DNA of 64,000 bases, from assembly GCA_963971425.1 (NCBI GenBank), contig OZ020526.1, positions 17,389,173 through 17,453,172 on the forward strand. The letters run 5' to 3'. This stretch comes from Bryoerythrophyllum caledonicum (Eukaryota > Streptophyta > Bryopsida > Pottiales > Pottiaceae). The position numbers were made by a program, and so were the translations under genes. Numbering within the stretch: position 1 is the first letter of the stretch; every line of letters starts with the position of its first letter. The notes under the pieces are model-generated. The model made no database searches, was not told the DNA's origin, and saw only the letters and a program-made list of their open reading frames with translations. Of the stretch, positions 13,499 through 25,474 are shown piece by piece.

Positions 13499-14042
13499 AG
13501 GATGAGACTTTCTTTTTGATCTGTAGTAGCAGAGTGAGTTTGTGTCACATCCCTGTCCATGGAATGAGCACGCAATTTGGACGGCCCTTAATGTCATCCA
13601 TTCATGATTTCAGCCAACGTGTTCAAGTGACCGCTGAAACCTCACCGCAGGATTGGCTCTGGCTTCTTCGGTGTGTTGGTCTGAACCATCTGTATGTTTA
13701 CCCTAGATGATGGACGAAGTTGCATTCGCTCCTTTGTTGCCCATCCGTGATTTCTGATTTCTCTCAAGAATGGTTGAGCGCTTTACTTCTCCTTGTTCTG
13801 GCCTAAACTCTGATTACAACATTCTACTTCTTCTTGTTCTGGCCTAAACTATGGTAACAGCATCCAGCGGTTGATGGGATATATTATAATGTTTGAGGTT
13901 ACAAGAAAAGTGGAAATTTGGAAGAGTATACTACACTACTCACTAGAATCGTAAGAAGTTTTATAAATCAAATGGAATCAATGCTGGCGTGCACTGTGTT
14001 GCAAAGTGAAGCAGACAAACTATTCTACAGTACATCGTTTGA
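13499..14042. other. RPS23 3' flank
   Basis: Probable 3' UTR of RPS23 followed by spacer. A short direct repeat (TTCTTGTTCTGGCCTAAACT-like, near 13790 and 13830) is visible. No gene was recognised. Confidence 0.5.
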
Positions 14043-14557
14043 GGTAGAGGCACCCAATTCCAATTACTTCGGGTCTCAAATGACATTAAATGTTAAAACG
14101 TTTATGTAGAAAGATGTGGAATTAGAAATGAAACTCAACAAATATTTTTTCAAATATAGTCACAAAGATTTGGAATTGATATAGAATTTAAAAGCCCAAA
14201 AATCACTGGAGCCCATAATCAAACTCTAGAGTAGGTGAGATTTGGTGCCCTCCTTCACCCAATGCCAGTAAGTGAGAGCGAGTAAAAGAGAGAAGACATG
14301 TCATGGATAACCAACTCATGGAGGATATCCGATATCGATCAGCCTTGTTTGACTTTTGAGGCAATGCCACCAATGAGAGCTCAATTGAGGTGGAGCAACC
14401 CAAAATTGCACACTTCATGACCCAATGCCGATAATGACTGGTGTTTTCAGATTTTGAATTATTGATTTTGGATCACTTCATGCACCATTTCATGCATTTG
14501 TCATTTTCATGCACCATGCCATGCATACTCTATTGATCGGAATTGGGTGCCTCTACC
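14043..14557. mobile_element. Non-autonomous DNA element (MITE) with 19-bp terminal inverted repeats
   Basis: GGTAGAGGCACCCAATTCC at 14043-14061 is matched exactly in inverse at 14539-14557, enclosing 515 bp without coding capacity. The flanking trinucleotides are TGA and TTA, compatible with a decayed TWA duplication of Harbinger type, but this is weak. No transposase with these termini is in the window. Confidence 0.75.
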
Positions 14558-15071
14558 TTAATCATATACACTTGTTGCATACCAAAAGATTTGTTCGCAC
14601 CAAGGTATCAAACAAGGATTAAACTCTTGTACACAAGGAAAAACAAAATAGAGATTAAATATGAGATTGAAGAAAGGAATAAGCAAAGGATAACAAAGCA
14701 ATACATTAGCACGACAAATTAGCATCAACAATGGAAAAATATCATATTTACGGATTTGGAGGGGTCAAACTACACCCCCATCATCATTTCAATTCATATT
14801 TCAATAATACAAGTTGTTGGGAGTAAGGAAAAAATTAGTTCAAGAGATAATTTTCCAAGTACAAATAGGATTAAAGATATCCCCATTTTATACCCCCTAT
14901 ACCATTTCCTCTCTCAAACCCATTGTGTGAAGGAACCTAAATCACTACTATTTTTGAGGAGATGTAGACCCTACTGAATGAAAAGAGGAAGAAATGAATA
15001 CTTTTGACCTAGACAATGAAGTTGTTGCCCCGCAAAAAAATAACGCTTACCTAAATCGGGGTAAAGATGTC

Positions 15072-16523
15072 TCATGAATTCTTTTTATTGCCAGAACTAG
15101 CGTACTTCCGATCAAAAAGAGACAGCTGGATGCGCAAGTTCTCATTGTCATCCAACACTCGCATGTACTCATTTTGAAAGCCTTCAGTCTGTTTTTCCAA
15201 CGCCTTCAAATTTGTGGTAACGCTCTTGAGCTCCTTCTCCTTGGAATTAACATCAACTTGTGCCTGCTCCAATTTTTGCCGCAAGTCAAAGATGATCTCC
15301 TTCTGAGACTTCACCTCCGTAGCTAGTCTCTCCTCCTCCTTCGCTACCTTCAAGCTCACCTCATCTTGCAGCTGGACGTACTTTGCTTGAGCACCTATGG
15401 AGAAAATTATTCCCGTTAGGTTATGCCATGCAATATACTTCCATACAACCAAAGAAATTCCACGTAGTGAACTTAAATCCATTATTTGATAAATAAAAAT
15501 GAATTACTGTGATTTTCCTATGAATTATCAAAGACTATCCTTTGTAGCCTTTGCATATGTACCATTGAGCTGCTTCTTCAGCGTATCCGCCTCCCGCTTC
15601 AACCCTTCAATTCTCTTCAATGAAAGGTACAAGCTGTTCACTGCAAGCTCCAGGATGAGCACAAAACCTGCATACGAGAGGAGTCTAGGGTTTCAGCCAA
15701 AGGTCCGATCGTTCTGCGCAGACTGGCAACAAATAAGCGCCGCATCTCTGATAGATCTCATCACCTATTCCTGCGTCCTGCAAAACTAACCTAGAGTTGG
15801 TAATTAACGACAAAGACCAAAACCCTAGGGTTGTGTAGATAATTATAAGCCGAGAATGTTGAAAAATAGGCGCTTCGTTAGTAGATTATGCTTTAAGTCA
15901 GGGCTTGGTGATCTGGAAAATTTAGAATACTTTAAGTTCAAGGCATTTACACATCAAGGCGGTTTCCAGGAGCTCTGCAGATAATTGAGAGATTATTCAA
16001 GCAGAAAATCTTGTGAATTCAGTGCGCATATTTGAAGTGGATTCTGCTTTTTAAAGTTAGAGTTTGGTGCTCTGAAAGCTCAAATTCGAGGCACTTACAA
16101 ATCAAGGCCATCTCTAAGAGTTGTATTCGAGCTTAGGGCTGTGTGGATAATTGAGAGACTACTGAAACAGAGATATCTTAGGTGCAAGTCTCGTCAACCA
16201 TTCGAAGCAGATTTATCCTTTAGGTTAAGGCTTGGGGCTCAGGAAAATTCAAGGCGTGACTTACAAATCAAGGCGATTTCCAGGAGCTGCAGCTGATCCA
16301 CCACGGCAGCTCTCCTGCGCACTCGCAGCGCGGAACTGACATCGGACGCCAAGCGCACCGCGAACGCGCCCGTGGCCGCCTTGGTCAACACGCGCGCGGC
16401 CTTGCTGCGCCTGCAGAGCTCCACCACGGCGGCGCCTGCGTGCTGCAGCGGCGGCACCCGGCTGGCCAGCAGAAACGCCACCACGGCCTCCGCTGCCGCA
16501 GCGGCCACCAGCAGAGGCAACAT
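15072..16523 (-). CDS. BAP31-like ER membrane protein, three exons
   Basis: This is a B-cell-receptor-associated-protein-31-like protein of the ER membrane, a family linked to sorting and quality control of membrane proteins. On the minus strand, exons 16265-16523, 15563-15667 and 15072-15394 join in phase to 228 residues, near the family's usual length. An alanine/leucine-rich first membrane segment lies at residues about 1-25, a second around 45-60, and a third (CFVLILELAVNSLYL) spans the first splice junction. A long coiled coil rich in Lys/Glu fills roughly residues 110-215. The C-terminus is KKNS, a dilysine KKxx retrieval signal for ER membrane proteins. The first exon is very GC-rich, unlike its surroundings. 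No operon-like partner; it is convergent with RPS23. Confidence 0.85.
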
Positions 16524-17343
16524 CGATCACTACTTGTCTCCCTCACAAAACCCTCACATCGCTCGCTGCTCACGCGTCTGTGACTTCCTCAAAATTGAAT
16601 TTTCGTGTCGACAGACAACTACACTAAAATTGAGACCTAGTGTTAGCCCTTAACCCTTAATGGACCAAGTGTCAAAAATGGGCTTTTTGAAAGTTCGGTC
16701 AGTTTCCTATGGTGCCAATTTCCAACATTTCTCTTTGAAATTTTTACTACATTAGTGGGAGAACAATTTTTTCCTAAATTGGACATTTGATGAAAAATTT
16801 ACAGGGTTTGAATTTCAAATGGGGAGAGCGGGCAACTTGGGGACCTCCAAAAACTATTGCTAGGACACTCTATTGCTAGGACACTCAATACTCGCAAGTA
16901 ATATTCTTTCCCTTCATATTAGAGTTTTCCTGAAAGTCGAAATTTCCCAAGGTGGCTGCCCTGTGTCAGGCAAAAAGAGTGGGTGCAGCACAATGTGCCG
17001 GCCTTGTGTCTTTTTCGAAACACAAACTCGGGATGCCATCTATATACTGCAATTTTTGCAAGGTGAAAACTTTCACCTTGCATATTTCCCGGACCATTGG
17101 CTAGCATTCCTTGAATAGTTCTACAGTCTCCTCAAGCTCCTCCTTGCTCCTTCAATAGTACTACACCTATCCTCAAGCCTAGGCCCCACATGCACATGTG
17201 CATGATTTGCTATTCACTATTCACTATTCACCATTCACTATTGCACTCTAAATTCAACCGGACATCCCTTGATCCACTCAATCTTTTTGGTTCCTCAATT
17301 TCGGCACTCCACATTCAGGACAACTAGTAAAATTCAGGATATA
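16524..17343. other. Upstream flank of the BAP31-like gene and spacer
   Basis: It includes the probable promoter of the minus-strand BAP31-like gene just above 16523. A simple CACTATT/CACCATT direct repeat lies near 17215-17250. No further gene was recognised. Confidence 0.5.
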
Positions 17344-17751
17344 ACGTCAAAATACCTTAAACCGACATTCAACCCTGAAGCGACCCTGCAAACCTTACAG
17401 AACCGGATTTCTTCCTCTCTTTTTTGGTCATAATTTCTGTCAGAAATATTCCAAGTCTATTCCAAGCCCACCAATGAATGCAAGGATGGAGCTGGTGGTT
17501 TGGTGGAATAGAGGTGACGGTTTAATGTGCTTTTAAGGTTTGGTTTTGTCACTAAACCTGGTCGCTTTAGGGTTGATTGGAGAAAACCCACTTTCTTTCT
17601 TTTTTCTTACAATCTACAGCGTTGTTTTCAAAAAAAAATTCTCTCACAAATCAGAACCTTATTTCTCTACCCAAGCATATTTTTTTTGCAATTAAATCTC
17701 AACTTTTGAAACACACAATCACTAAAGTGTCGGTTTAAGGTATTTTGACGT
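17344..17751. mobile_element. Mariner-type MITE with TA target duplications
   Basis: The termini ACGTCAAAATACCTTAAACC and its inverse (ending at 17751) form about 24-bp terminal inverted repeats. They are flanked by TA on both sides (17342-17343 and 17752-17753). The 408-bp interior has no coding frame. The TA duplication fits the Tc1/mariner superfamily, but the termini differ from those of the Tc1 element 0.7 kb away, so another element must have moved it. Confidence 0.75.
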
Positions 17752-17753
17752 TA

Positions 17754-18454
17754 GGATCTAACTGTGGGTCTCCATGCCTAGTACTTTCAGGAAAACTCCA
17801 TTGTCAAAACAATCTCTTGTCAATAGTGAAAACTAGCATACTAACCCAAGTCAAACATTTTCACACATTGTCACTCATTGTCAGGCAAGGTACCAAAAAA
17901 ACTTCTTCTTTTCCACATAAAACCTAGATATCTTAAATATATTTTCACTTTTTATTTTTTCCACAACAATATGTGGTGTAAACCTTCTTATTGACCATTT
18001 GGATTATCAATCTAAAACATATTAAGTCCACAAAAATTAAAGTGTGAATTGGCAAATTTCAAACCTCCACTCCTTGCACAGTTATTTTGAATATGCTTGA
18101 TCCGTCCTCTACCTCTAAAAATTGGTGTAATAGGAACTAACATCATGCTTAACAAGATGGTAATGGATTTCGACCCTATGTAGTGCAAAAATTTGACACC
18201 AAGTGAAGTCAAAGTTTGTTGATCCACTGAACGCAGGGAAGAAAATGAACCATTGGCTTGACTTCAAACACTATAATCTTTCAATCCGTGCGGTCAAAGT
18301 TTATGAAATTTCGTAATTATATTACTTAATAAGTCTTAATTGAGATCCTACGGTCAGAAATAGACATTGTACTATAATCCAACAATTTTGAAGTGTTTTT
18401 GGTGTAAAATTGTCACGGTACCTTAGGGGTCAAAAGTCAGTCGGGAACCGTATG
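17754..18454. other. Spacer between MITE and Tc1 element
   Basis: AT-rich DNA. I see no gene, RNA or clear repeat structure. Confidence 0.5.
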
Positions 18455-18456
18455 TA

Positions 18457-19031
18457 CAATAGGGTGACATTCAAATTGGCCGTTTAGTAGTTCCAGGGAT
18501 AGTGTCCTACACTGCTGCCAACTTTGACACCCTCCCCAAAGCTGAGAAATTGTTATTTTACCATGAAAATTTGGGGACAGCATCATCTTTATGTTGAAAA
18601 CATGCATACCAAATTTCAAGTCCAGGAGACTTATACAAAAAAACTTATGCAAGATCTACCAACATGGGATAGCTGTGAGAAAAGTGTCACAGCTGCCAAC
18701 TTTGACACCCTCCCAATAATTGAGGAAATTTTTTTTGCCCATGAAATTTTTGGAGCAAAAACATTTTTATGTTGTTTGCATGTGTGGAAAATTTCAAGTC
18801 CAAAAGACCCATACAAAAAATAATATTCCAAATCTACCAACATGTGTAGTTTTGAGAAACAAAGGGGAAAACCATTTTACTACTTCCAACTTTGACGCCC
18901 TCCTTAGGATTGAGTTTTTGTTGATACACAATGAAATTTTTGGCACAAGACCATCTCTACGCTGGTAACATGTGAGATAAATTTCAAAGCCAAAAGATGT
19001 ACACAAAAAAGTTATTCCATATCTACCAACG
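18457..19031. repeat. Left terminal inverted repeat of the Tc1 element
   Basis: It contains three sub-repeats with the core CCAACTTTGACACCCTCC near 18517, 18692 and 18886. It matches 20658-21237 in inverse with only scattered changes. Confidence 0.85.
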
Positions 19032-20033
19032 TGTATGTCCTCCATTAGCGTCAATCATTGCTAGTAACCTAGAGGGCATAGAATGACATAGTTGAAGGAG
19101 CTTTGTACCATTGACTAACTTCCACTCTCTTTCAAGAACTACCTTCAACACATCTAAGCTTCTAGGGCATTGTTTGCCATGTTGCACAACATCTTTTAAC
19201 ATCCTCCAAATGTTCTCGATTGGATTGAGATCGGGAGAGTTTGCAGGCCAGTTGAGCTTTTCGAGAAGGTGGCTTTGTCTCCATTCTTCACATATTTTGC
19301 TCCTATGGACGAGTGCCCCATCTTCCATAAGCACTCCATGTGGAATTTGACCCATGAAATGAACCAATTTGGCATCGTAAACCACTTCTATAAAATCCTT
19401 AGCAGAACGTTGACCTTTAGGCATAAAGACAAGTTCTGACTTTTGTCCTCCGGCAAATGCGCCCCAAATCATTAAAGAAGTCCTTCCACTTTTAAAAGTA
19501 GGAGCTAGACAACTTGATGAATAACGCTCGTATGCACTTCTCTAAACATGAATTTGTCGAGAATTTTTTCCAATTTCAAAAGTAGATTCATATGTCTAAA
19601 CAACACGCTCCCACTCTTTTGCACTCCATCCACGGTACTTCTGAGCAAAAGCTAATCGTTGAGACATGTGACGAGGTGTCAAAAAAGGTTTTTTGACTGC
19701 AATTTGACTAAAAATGCCATTTTTATGTAAGACCCTTTGAATAGTACGTCTACACACTTGAGTAGGACATGCATTGGTAATCTCTGAGAGTGAAGAGAAA
19801 CGATGAATTTTTGAGTGATGCACAATACTACGAACATCTCTATCACTAAGTTTTTTAGTGTGACTTCCACCGCAAGGTTTGCGCTTGTAGGTTCCATCTT
19901 CTCTAAATGTTTTTACTAACCTTGTAACTGTTCTAATAGGAACTCTAATTGTAGCTGCAATTTGAACTCCTATAAATCCTCCCTCACTCAAACCTACGAT
20001 GCGAGCTCGAATTTCATCTGAAATTGTCATCAT
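19023..20033 (-). pseudogene. Tc1-type transposase, broken by two in-frame stops
   Basis: A DDE-type cut-and-paste transposase. The N-terminal part (20033 down to 19596, 145 codons) has a paired-like helix-turn-helix (GFIGVQIAATIRVPIRTVTR). The C-terminal part (from 19472) continues in the same frame across two stop codons in 19473-19595. The second and third catalytic residues are present: Asp in MEDGALVH and Glu in SPDLNPIENIW, with 34 residues between (DD34E). At the first catalytic site the frame reads TYEST where the family has TDEST, so that Asp is lost too. About 336 codons in total is normal for the family. The protein cannot be active as read. Confidence 0.9.
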
Positions 20034-20657
20034 AAGCTTATAGAGTGCGTGATGCTAGCTACAATAGTAGAGTAGGGGTTAAAGCAGAGCAAGGGGGAGA
20101 GAAGGGGGCCAAGGGGCTAGAGCAGAGCAAAGGGGGTTGCAGGATTGACACGTGACAATTGGCAAAGGAAGGAGAACAGGGCTGGAGCAGAGCAAGGGGG
20201 AGAGAAGGGAGCCAAGGCATTGGAGCAGAGTGGAGAGAGAAGGGTCGCCAAAACACAAGCCCATATGCATACATGAAAAATCGTTTTGCTCTTAATCACT
20301 CATCATGTATGCCCAATGTGAATCAACACTCATGCATCCCACAATACAACACTTTCAGTTTTGAGGATTGTCTCAACATTCAGTCTATCACAAATCACAC
20401 ACACCATTCCCTTTACATAGTGTTCAATAGATATTTAGAAGAAAAAATTTGTCATGTGTCTAATGCACACTTTATGGCCAAGTGGATTCTTCTGCATGGA
20501 ACACCTCTTCACTTCTTCCTTTAGATGTTATTGATCTTTTTGAGAAGCATTTATGTTTGGTGGCTTACTCACATGATTGAGTTCAATGAAAAAGCATGAG
20601 GTGTCAAAGATATTTTGACATTTTCAATATGACCTTCAAATTGTTTATCATAGTTAC

Positions 20658-21237
20658 ACATGTTAATAGATATGGAATAACTTTTTTTATGTATGTCTTT
20701 TGGCTTTGAAATTTATCTCACATGTTACCAGCGTAGAGATGATCTTGTGCCAAAAATTTCATTATGTATCAACAAAAACTCAATCCTAAGGAGGGCGTCA
20801 AAGTTGGAAGTAGTAAAATGGTTTTCCCCTTTGTTTCTCAAAACTACACATGTTGGTAGATTTGGAATATTATTTTTTGTATGGGTCTTTTGGACTTGAA
20901 ATTTTCCACACATGCAAACAACATAAAAATGTTTGTGCTCCAAAAATTTCATGGGCAAAAAAAATTTCCTCAATTATTGGGAGGGTGTCAAAGTTGGCAG
21001 CTGTGACACTTTTCTCACAGCTATCCCATGTTGGTAGATCTTGCATAAGTTTTTTTTGTATAAGTCTCCTGGACTTGAAATTTGGTATGCATGTTTTCAA
21101 CATAAAGATGATGCTGTCCCCAAATTTTCATGGTAAAATAACAATTTCTCAGCTTTGGGGAGGGTGTCAAAGTTGGCAGCAGTGTAGGACACTATCCCTG
21201 GAACTACTAAACGGCCAATTTGAATGTCACCCTATTG
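20658..21237. repeat. Right terminal inverted repeat of the Tc1 element
   Basis: Inverse copy of 18457-19031 with the same three-unit internal structure. It ends CACCCTATTG before the TA at 21238. Confidence 0.85.
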
Positions 21238-21239
21238 TA

Positions 21240-22368
21240 CAATACCTGGCAATATGTATACGTTCTTTTTGCCTATGTAGGTTTCTACACTACATTGCTG
21301 CCAACTTTGACACCCTCTTGAGGGCTGAAAATTTGTCATTTTACCATGAAAATTTTAAAACAAGATCACTTCTATATTGAAAACATGTGTGCAAAATTTC
21401 AAGTCCAGGAGATGAATACAAAAAAAGATATTTAAAATTTGCCCACATGTGTAGCTATGAGAAAAGTTTCACTGCCGCCAACTTTGACACCCTTCCAAGT
21501 ATTGAAAGTATTTTTTTTGTCCATGGAATTTTTAGCATGAGAACATATCTATTTTGGTTACATGTGCAAAAAAAAATTCAAGTCCGAAAGATCCACACAA
21601 AAAATATTATTCCAAATCTACCAACATGTGTAGTTGTGAGAGACATTTCACTCTTGGCCAACTTTGACACACTCCCAGGGATTGAATTTTTTTATTTTTC
21701 CCATGAAAATTTTGGACATGAGAACATCTCTATGTTGATCATACATGTGCTTAATTTCAAGTCCAAAACATCCACAAAAGAAAAGAACAAAATTTAAATC
21801 TGCCAACATGTGTAGTTGTGAGAAACAATTAGGGAAACCATTTCACTATGGCCAACTTTGGCACCCTCCATAGGTCTGAAAAATTGTTAATTGACCATGA
21901 AATTTTTGGCACAAGATCATTTCTACGTTAATATAATTTTCAGGCCAGAACATGAATATAAAAAACCACCTTCAAAATCTACCAACTTATGTAACCATGA
22001 GAAACAATTTTGAGTATCTTTTTTTGTATTCATCATGTGGCCTTGAAATTTGGCACACTTGTTATAAACATAAAGGGGATTTTGTGCCATAAATTTCACG
22101 GTAGTTTTTTTTAAATCAGCCCTAGGGAGGGTGTCAAAGTTAGCAGCTATGAATGGCTCATAACTACACATGTTGGTGGATTTTGAATATCTATTATCTG
22201 TATTCGTCTTCTGGCCTTGAAATTTTTCACGTGTTTTTAATATAGAAGTGATCTTGTGCCAAAATTTTCATGGTGAAATGACCATTTTTTAGCCGTCAAG
22301 AGGGTGTCAAAGTTGGTAGCAATGTAGTGTGGAAATGTACATAAACATATACTTATTGCCGGGTATTA
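21240..22368. mobile_element. Fold-back element related to the Tc1 arms
   Basis: This 1129-bp palindromic element begins AATACCTGGCAATA-like and ends with the inverse TATTGCCGGGTATT, followed by TA at 22369-22370. Its left flank is the same TA that closes the Tc1 element, so the two abut with a single shared TA. Inside, units with CCAACTTTGACACCCTCT (near 21300, 21478, 21658, 21850) run inward from the left, and inverted units (near 22125, 22305) from the right. There is no transposase. The units resemble those in the Tc1 arms, so it is probably a non-autonomous relative. Confidence 0.8.
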
Positions 22369-22370
22369 TA

Positions 22371-23965
22371 CATGCAAGTATTTTACTCTATAGAATACAA
22401 ATATATGTATTAAATTTTAGGTAGACTTATTCTTTTGGATTGAAGATTCTTTTACTAACATATTTTATTTGGAGGTCATTTCAATATATGAACCTTATCA
22501 TGTTCAAATACAACACTACACATGTGGAATATTGTAGCCACTTGTGGCACCTTCTTATGTTTAATCCCTGAAGGCCTACGACATTTTAGCACCCGTACTC
22601 ACTGAAAATTGCCAATTTCATAGCTTTCAACACAAAATTCAAATAAACACAATTTTTACATATATAACCGTAGGATCTTGTACTACGATTGTACAAGTGT
22701 ATGTGGTAAAGTTTTTGTTTAGTTTGACCGCATACATAAGAAGATATTGCTTTTTAAGTGACCGCTTCTGAAGTGAGACATAAACTCTTCTTGAGGTCAT
22801 ACTAAACACTTTCAACAAACTTTGACCACCTTCTATAGCAACTTTTTGCACTACGGTATGTGATTTTCTAATTTTAACTTGAAAAGGATCATGTTAGGCA
22901 CATGAACACCAAATTTTAGAAGTAGAAGAGGGATGAAAGATGTCCTTAAAAAATCTTGAAATGCAACTATGTGCTAAGAATTAACAATACACTTATAACA
23001 TTTCAATTTTAGTGTAGAACGGTATTGATATGTTTCTTAGCATATTTTATTCCTCCCATTAGTTATAGCCAAATATGGTGCCGATGGATGGAGGTGGTAA
23101 AAACTTAACCCTTAAACATCAAATTGTGCCACTAGTGGCCACAATATTCTACAAGTATGGTATCATGTTTGATCATGATATTTTTCATCCAATTATTTTG
23201 TGAAGAGTTCATCGAATGTATAAGCATTAGATGAAGATGAACTTGCTTCTTGAGGTAATTATGTTTTTTCTAAAAAATAATCTTTTCATGACACTAATAC
23301 CAATGTAATGAATTTTAAAAATTTTCTAGCTTTTGCTCTAAATCTAAATTCGAGTCATTAAAATGATATTTCTCATATTTGAGTCCAACTTATGAAATAA
23401 AGCTTCTAAAGTCTAGCCTCCACTCCAACTTGAAATTTTACAAAATGATAAAATTGGATAAGTTATTAGGATTTGAACTCTGGGCTTATAACCATGATTT
23501 ATTGATTTTCTAATTTTGGCTAAGCATGGAAGTTTCATTCATACCACAAGTTTTGGCACTATATTGTACACCTTTGGTAAATTATTCAATTTTTTTTTTG
23601 GCATACTTTGTGTTTGATACAAAATACCTATCAAGTTTTGAACCAATTTTTTCAACCAATTTTCATCCATCATTTACATCAATTTGGACAATTTCCATCC
23701 AAAATGTTCTCCCTAAATCCAAAATTGCATTTCACCCAGTCAATTTTACTGCCTTGCATTACGCTTTATTGCCCTTGCTCCTTCTACTACCCATAATTTC
23801 TTTGCTTTTATCAACTTAACACTAATTGAAGTGAAATTGACAAAGGTGGGAGCATAACATATAATAAGAAATTAACAAATAACACTCGGTTGTGTAACTT
23901 TTTAGAGAGCAAAATTTGCATGACATTTATGGAATTATAACATATTAAGAGGTAACATTTCAGAA
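22371..23965. other. AT-rich intergenic DNA with no recognised gene
   Basis: No coding-like frame longer than 100 codons, no RNA gene and no clear inverted repeat were seen. Confidence 0.5.
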
Positions 23966-24582
23966 GGTTTCACACATGGACCATGGTACCAAGGTACCAA
24001 AGGGCCAAACTATGCCGAGGTGCCAAGTTTTTGAGTTAGAAAAAAATATTAAAATATGCAATTTGTGGAGTTTGAGACCGTCCATGTGTGAAAGCCCAAG
24101 GTACCAAGTTGGAAGGCTATGACCCATACCATTTGGCAAACCCCAAGTCAATTTCTACCTTTTAAGGGACTTGCTCTAATAAAATTTCCCTCTCTCACAT
24201 TCGCTAGCCACAGAGCCTACAAGGAAACACATCATGGGTGAAAAAAATCAAACAATGGTCAAAATGCTCATTATACAAAAAATTCTAGCACAAAAAAAAT
24301 TCAAGTGGAAAGTTGAATAAAAAAAATTCAAGTAAAAGTTTCAAGTGAAAAAAGAATTCAGAAAAACATTTTAGGGTAAAATAAGTTAGTGTTTCAATCT
24401 AACGGTTGAGATCTTATCAAATCTGAATGAAAAAAATGTTCGGGACCTCGGCAAGAGTTTGGTCCGAACGAGAATAGAAACCTAGACTCGCCTCAAGGGA
24501 TCAAACTCGTTGCGCCAAAACCTCCAAAAAGTGCTGCCATGTAGGCATTTTAGACGCCCTTGGTCCAAGTGTGAAACCCCCA
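23966..24582. mobile_element. Non-autonomous relative of the Harbinger element
   Basis: The left part (GGTTTCACACATGGACC, then GGGCCAAACTATGCCGAGG and CCATACCATTTGGCAAACCCC) follows the left end of the Harbinger element at 45039-45230. The right part (GTGCTGCCATGTAGGC, then CCAAGTGTGAAACCCC) follows its right end near 48305-48355. The interior is about 0.4 kb of non-coding A-rich sequence. The right end is followed by ATTA. The left duplication is not clear, so the exact left boundary is uncertain. Confidence 0.65.
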
Positions 24583-25474
24583 TTAACCCTTAAACGACGG
24601 AGCCTTTGACCGTGGCATCAATCTAAATTTTCAATCAACTCTATGCTCTAGTTTCTCATCAAATATAAGTGGATTTTTTTTTCAGAGATGAGATCACATG
24701 TCTCAACTATGTTACAAAAATCACAGATTTTTTTTGTGGAAATGTGAATTTATTGTGATTTTCTGAAGAAAAAGTGAAGAAAATTCATATTAAATATAAA
24801 TTATGCTAAAAAAATCTGAAAATTTCAACAAAGATGGACATTATAGTGCCAAAACTTGTTGTGTAAATGAAAGTTCCGTTTTCGGCTAAAATTAGAACCA
24901 CGGTTATAGGTCCAAGTTCAAATTGCAATAACTTACTCAATTTTACGTATTTTTAAAATTTTCATAATGGTATGGAAACTAAACATCATTAGCTTCATTT
25001 CATTAGTTGGACTCAAATTCAAAAATATGATTTTGATGGCTTGAATTTAGATCTAGAGCTAAAGCTAGAAGTTTCTCAATTTCACTGTCAAAAGCATTTT
25101 CTTTCTTAGATAAAACATGATTACCTCAATGAGGCCAGTTTCATCATCATCTTATGTTTGTACATACAAGAAACTCTCCTAAAAAAATAATGGATGAAAA
25201 ACAGTTATTTACGTTGACTATCATCCAACAATGTCATCCGAGAAGGCGTTTAAGGGTTAAAGAGTAGAATTGGCGGCATCGGAAGTCGGTATTTGTGGTG
25301 GTATTCGGTGCTTCTAGCTTCGAGGTTTTCGTCTCCCTTACTTTCTTCTTCCATCGTCGCCGATCCGGTTTCTGCTTGTGCTTTGACGAGGATCGGGCGA
25401 GGTCGGTGGTTCTTGTGAGTTTGGTTGGATTTGGGGGACTTGGGATGCGAGGGAGGGGAGCAAGGTGAGGTGTG
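24583..25474. other. Spacer upstream of the small gene at 25475
   Basis: AT-rich to about 25260, then GC-richer, probably promoter and 5' leader of the next gene. No coding region was recognised. Confidence 0.45.

Larger units (their letters stand above)
18457..21237 (-). mobile_element. Tc1-like (DD34E) transposon with ~580-bp terminal inverted repeats
   Basis: This 2781-bp element starts with CAATAGGGTGACATTC and ends with its inverse. It is flanked by TA at 18455-18456 and 21238-21239, the Tc1/mariner target duplication. The two arms (about 18457-19031 and 20658-21237) are almost identical in inverse. Each arm is itself made of about three degenerate units of 175-195 bp carrying CCAACTTTGACACCCTCC. 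Between them lies one damaged transposase gene on the minus strand, plus a purine-rich leader (about 20085-20250) with direct repeats of GAGCAGAGCAAGGGGGAGAG type. The near identity of the arms suggests fairly recent movement or continued gene conversion. Confidence 0.9.

Noticed and set aside
16239..16653. Several overlapping GC-rich frames on both strands
   Set aside because: Only the minus-strand frame from 16523 continues in phase into the BAP31-like exons; the others are shadows.
20059..20299. Leu/Pro/Ser-rich minus-strand frames upstream of the Tc1 transposase
   Set aside because: They arise from direct repeats of a purine-rich leader in three frames, with no protein character.
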